Below are positions 4,938 to 7,285 of a stretch of DNA of 7,285 nucleotides, in pieces. Every line of letters starts with the position of its first letter. The first letter of the stretch is position 1. The notes below the pieces were generated by a model, which was given only the letters and a program-made list of their open reading frames with translations, did no database searches and was not told the DNA's origin. Origin of the DNA: Gemmatimonadota bacterium (lineage in GTDB: Bacteria > Gemmatimonadota > Gemmatimonadetes > Gemmatimonadales > GWC2-71-9). The stretch spans positions 4,655 through 11,939 of the forward strand of contig QHTY01000082.1 of NCBI GenBank assembly GCA_003220985.1, written 5' to 3'. The position numbers and the translations under genes were made by a program.

Positions 4938-6592
4938 GTCGCCGAGACTTTGGGGCGCGCGGCGGCGATGACACGATCTCCCCCGGCGCGCTTCGCCAGG
5001 TACAGCGCGGCATCCGCCTCCGCGATCAACTGGTCGGGTGAGTCGCCGTGCATCGGGAACGCGGAGACACCTAAGCTCAGCGTGATCCTGCCGGCTGACA
5101 GCTTTTCCTTCGCCAGTTTCTTGCGAATGCGCTCGGCGAACTCGGTCGCGCCCTCGAGTTCCGTTTCCGGCAACATTATAAGGAATTCCTCGCCGCCATA
5201 GCGCGCCACGAAATCCACGTCACGGCTCGCATCGCGCATGATGGCGGCCACGCGTTTCAGCACCTCGTCCCCCGCGGGATGGCCGTGCTCGTCGTTGTAC
5301 TTTTTGAACAAGTCCACGTCGGCCATGACGACGGAGAAATGGTGGTGCAAGCGTCGCGAGCGGCGCACCTCGTTCTCGAGCACTTCCATCATCTGCAGTC
5401 GATTGAAGAGGCCGGTGAGCGGGTCGGTAACCGACAGCCGTTCCAGCTCCGTGCGACTGTCGCGCAGCCGGGCGACCATGTCGTTGAAGACTTGGGTCAG
5501 GTAGCCGACCTCGCTGCCCGTGGTCACAGGCAAGTCGACATCGAGGTCGCCCTTTGCGACTTTCGCGGCCGCCTGGGCGAGGCGGTCGAGCGGCCGCACG
5601 ATCAACAGACTCAGCAAATAGGCGAGCGCGCCGACCACGGCGAGCAGCAGGAGCACGATGCCCAGGGTGACGTTGCGCAGGCGTGCGACCTGGCGGAACG
5701 CCTCGGTCGTCGGGATCTCAGACACGGCGATCCAGTCCAGCGACGGGACGACGCGCACACTGCCCACCACACGGTCGCCGGTGAAACTGGCGAACTGGAT
5801 GGCGCGGCTCTCGCGGGCGAGCAGGCCGTTCGTGGCGTCGCGCGAGTAGCCTTGGCGCATCAGTTCGCGGGAGCTGCCTTGGGAGCTGACGATGACCCGG
5901 CCGGTGCGGGTCATCAGGTAGATCTGCCCCGTCTCACCGGGGGCGAAGCGTCGCAGCGTGTCGGCGACGGCGCGCAGGTTCACGCGCGACGCCAGGGCGC
6001 CGACGAGACGGCTGCTGCCGCCACCGCGACCAGCTCGCCCCCCTCCCGATTCGATCGGCACGGAAACGAGTATTTCGGGGTGCGCGCCGGCGGAATCCCA
6101 GTATGGCGTGCTCAGCGCCCAGTCGTTGTGGGTCAGCTCCGAGGCCCAGTCGGAGGGGAGCGCCACCGGCCGGGACTGCGACGCGCTCGTCGCCACGACG
6201 TGACCGTGATGATCGAGGACCATGAGCTCGCTGTAGTCGGGGAACCGGTCGCGCACCGAGTTGAGGTAATCGGTCAGCCGCTTGAAGTAGATGCCCGAGT
6301 GCACGGGCTCGCCGTTCGCGATCGGGATCCGCTCGAGGTTTTCAGTGACCTCATAGGAGCTCGAGAAGACGCGCAGATCGTAGCGGAGCTCCTTGGTCCA
6401 GAGGTCGACTTCGCGCAGTGCCTGCGCGCTCACGCCGAGCAGCTCCTCGGAGGCTTTGGCCTGCAGGGCGCGTTTGTTCTCGATGTAGGAAATCCACACC
6501 GTCGTCAGCGACGGCAGGAGCGTCGCGAGGACGGCGAACATCAGCATCTTGGTGCGGATGCTCGAGAACCAGGAAAACCGGAGCAGAGTCAG
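4934..6592 (-). CDS. Membrane diguanylate cyclase with Cache sensor, HAMP and GGDEF, CTG start
   Basis: This is a 552-residue sensor that should make cyclic di-GMP from two GTP. From the CTG start, a short cytoplasmic lead-in contains S-S-I-R-T-K, and a first membrane helix spans about 16-36. A large extracytoplasmic Cache-like domain covers about 45-300, interrupted by a Gly/Arg-rich insert near 183-195. A second helix is at about 308-332, followed by a HAMP domain to about 380. The GGDEF domain runs from D-P-L-T-G-L-F-N-R (390-398) to the end. The active site is G-G-E-E-F (466-470), a metal-binding Asp lies in A-D-V-D-L-F, and the inhibitory I-site R-D-V-D (457-460) sits five residues before it, so catalysis and product feedback both look intact. 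ATG 6547 lacks a Shine-Dalgarno and would lose the S-I-R-T-K lead-in. CTG 6592 has GGAGGG eight bases before it. The gene is monocistronic here. Confidence 0.94.
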   Translation of the reverse strand: MTLLRFSWFSSIRTKMLMFAVLATLLPSLTTVWISYIENKRALQAKASEELLGVSAQALREVDLWTKELRYDLRVFSSSYEVTENLERIPIANGEPVHSGIYFKRLTDYLNSVRDRFPDYSELMVLDHHGHVVATSASQSRPVALPSDWASELTHNDWALSTPYWDSAGAHPEILVSVPIESGGGRAGRGGGSSRLVGALASRVNLRAVADTLRRFAPGETGQIYLMTRTGRVIVSSQGSSRELMRQGYSRDATNGLLARESRAIQFASFTGDRVVGSVRVVPSLDWIAVSEIPTTEAFRQVARLRNVTLGIVLLLLAVVGALAYLLSLLIVRPLDRLAQAAAKVAKGDLDVDLPVTTGSEVGYLTQVFNDMVARLRDSRTELERLSVTDPLTGLFNRLQMMEVLENEVRRSRRLHHHFSVVMADVDLFKKYNDEHGHPAGDEVLKRVAAIMRDASRDVDFVARYGGEEFLIMLPETELEGATEFAERIRKKLAKEKLSAGRITLSLGVSAFPMHGDSPDQLIAEADAALYLAKRAGGDRVIAAARPKVSAT

Positions 6593-6600
6593 GTCGCTAT

Positions 6601-6606
6601 CCCTCC
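6601..6606 (-). promoter_or_regulatory. Shine-Dalgarno for the CTG start of the diguanylate cyclase
   Basis: GGAGGG on the minus strand is the strongest ribosome site in this region. It lies eight bases before CTG at 6592-6590. The in-frame stop upstream is TAA at 6640-6638. Between it and ATG 6547 there is no ATG, GTG or TTG in frame, so CTG 6592 (or CTG 6586) is the only start that uses this site. Confidence 0.6.
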
Positions 6607-6668
6607 GTAGGCTGCCACAAAATTCATTATGCGCACATTACCGCAAGGTCTCACACCGCAACCGTGCT

Positions 6669-6709
6669 TGGAATCACGTGATCTGGCGCACTGGAAATCA
6701 CGGAATCAG
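6669..6709. repeat. Repeated GGAATCAC motifs in the cyclase-amidase divergent gap, possible operator
   Basis: The 158-base gap 6593-6750 holds three related copies: TGGAATCACG (6669-6678), TGGAAATCACG (6692-6702) and CGGAATCAG (6701-6709). The first extends into a 10-bp palindrome ATCACGTGAT (6673-6682). The first two are spaced 23-24 bases apart, close to two helix turns. They could bind a regulator of either divergent gene. A CATAAT (6631-6626, minus strand) is the best -10 candidate for the cyclase gene, but no -35 lies at the right distance. Nothing else is evident in this gap. Confidence 0.3.
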
Positions 6710-6750
6710 ACTACGTGGCCCCTCTCCCGTGGCCTTTATCGGAGGACTCC

Positions 6751-7285
6751 ATGACGGTCGATCTGAGCAGACGTGCTTTCCTTCAATATGGAGTTGCGGC
6801 GACGCTGGCTGGAGGCCATCGGCCATCGGCGATCAGCCTGCGGCCTGCCGACGGCAGACAGCCGACGGCTGACAAGCGAGCCGAATTCGAATTGGAAGAA
6901 ATCACTGTCGCGCAGCTCCAAGATTCTATGCGCACCGGCGCGCGTACGTCGCGCTCCATTTGCGCCGCCTACCTCGCCCGCATCGCTGAGCTCGATCCGA
7001 AGCTCCATGCGGTGCTCGAAACGAATCCCGACGCGCTGACGGCCGCCGACCGGCTCGATGCCGAGCGCAAGGCGGGTCATGTGCGGGGGCCGCTGCACGG
7101 AATTCCGGTGCTCGTAAAGGACAACATCGCGACGGCGGACCGGATGATGACGACCGCGGGGTCCCTCGCGCTCGTCGGCGTCCCGGCGCCGCGTGACGCC
7201 GCGCTCGTCGCGCGGCTCAGAGCCGCGGGGGCCGTGATCATCGGGAAGACCAATCTGTCAGAGTGGGCGAATATCCGCTCCAGTC
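6751..7285 (+). CDS. Amidase signature family protein, Tat-exported, 5' part only
   Basis: The first 178 codons of an amidase-signature hydrolase are present. The frame has no stop and leaves the window. These enzymes hydrolyse amide bonds with a Ser-cisSer-Lys triad. The Lys is visible as Lys123 in P-V-L-V-K-D-N, preceded by the typical G-P-L-H-G-I. The stretch G-K-T-N-L-S-E-W-A-N-I-R-S near residues 164-177 is also characteristic. The Ser-rich catalytic loop lies beyond the edge. Residues 6-12, S-R-R-A-F-L-Q, are a good twin-arginine motif followed by a hydrophobic run to about 22, so Tat export is likely. The start is ATG 6751, with GGAGG at 6741-6745 five bases before it. Residues 21-41 are encoded by a degenerate heptamer repeat and no clear A-x-A cleavage site is visible, so the protein may stay anchored or be cleaved elsewhere. 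The substrate cannot be told. Confidence 0.92.
   Translation, partial: MTVDLSRRAFLQYGVAATLAGGHRPSAISLRPADGRQPTADKRAEFELEEITVAQLQDSMRTGARTSRSICAAYLARIAELDPKLHAVLETNPDALTAADRLDAERKAGHVRGPLHGIPVLVKDNIATADRMMTTAGSLALVGVPAPRDAALVARLRAAGAVIIGKTNLSEWANIRSS
6811..6873 (+). repeat. Degenerate 7-bp tandem repeat inside the amidase gene
   Basis: Nine heptamers run without a break over 63 bases. The first part follows ATCGGCC (6818, 6825, 6832, with one or two changes), passes through TGCGGCC and TGCCGAC, and ends in an RGCNGAC type (6853, 6860, 6867). The unit count makes 21 codons, so the reading frame is kept. It encodes residues 21-41, between the hydrophobic part of the Tat signal and the mature enzyme. 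Degenerate heptamer arrays of this kind are usually intergenic. Presence inside a gene suggests insertion or local expansion. Confidence 0.7.

Noticed and set aside
5279..6610. A 443-codon open frame on the plus strand opposite the diguanylate cyclase gene
   Set aside because: Its translation is low-complexity, rich in Arg, His, Gln, Gly and Ala, with no domain. It is the usual antisense shadow of a high-GC gene, and the opposite strand encodes a full Cache-HAMP-GGDEF protein.
6728..6734. Direct repeat CGTGGCC (6714-6720 and 6728-6734) before the amidase gene
   Set aside because: Seven bases in a GC-rich gap is within chance and it has no symmetry or spacing that suggests a site.

Overview
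The window is a high-GC bacterial chromosome segment with densely packed, mostly ordinary genes. The gene content, the high GC at third codon positions and the sequence style suggest Gemmatimonadota or a neighbouring soil phylum. This content includes a LemA lipoprotein, a lipoprotein-type M48 protease, a Cache-HAMP-GGDEF sensor with an S-I-R-T-K N-terminus, and a Tat-exported amidase. The phylum is an inference from protein flavour, not from a marker gene. I see no rRNA, tRNA, CRISPR array, insertion sequence or phage gene.

Layout. (1) At the left edge, the last 33 codons of an unidentified gene overlap the GTG start of a LemA lipoprotein gene (100-654, +) by a GTGA. (2) A three-gene block on the minus strand (3136 down to 667) converges on lemA: a NarL/LuxR-type response regulator, an M48 zinc metalloprotease lipoprotein, and a small secreted or membrane-anchored protein. 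Regulator and protease overlap by CTGA, and the small gene's Shine-Dalgarno sequence overlaps the protease stop. A 20-bp perfect palindrome lies upstream of the regulator. (3) A 66-aa cysteine-pair protein (3304-3504, +) converges on an rpsU-csp operon (3964 down to 3564, -: ribosomal protein S21 and a cold-shock protein). One hairpin terminator lies between the converging genes. The rpsU leader is long and can fold into two stable stem-loops. (4) A coiled-coil/SH3 lipoprotein gene (4167-4937, +) runs tail-to-tail into a membrane diguanylate cyclase gene (6592 down to 4934, -). Their TAG stops share one CTAG. (5) A Tat-exported amidase-signature gene starts at 6751 (+) and leaves the window at the right edge. 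It carries a 63-bp degenerate heptamer repeat inside its signal-peptide region.

The most noteworthy observation is that two independent genes, the M48 protease and the diguanylate cyclase, appear to start at CTG. In both, a strong Shine-Dalgarno sequence lies exactly 8 nt before the CTG, no ATG, GTG or TTG is available in frame upstream, and the N-terminus gained is functionally expected (a lipoprotein signal in one, the cytoplasmic S-I-R-T-K lead-in in the other). Other points of interest are the heptad repeat in the amidase signal region, the possible structured leader of rpsU, an Asp at the switch Thr/Ser position of the response regulator, and the palindrome upstream of that regulator. 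I found no clearly new multi-gene system. The regulator-protease-small protein operon is the nearest candidate for an undescribed functional unit.
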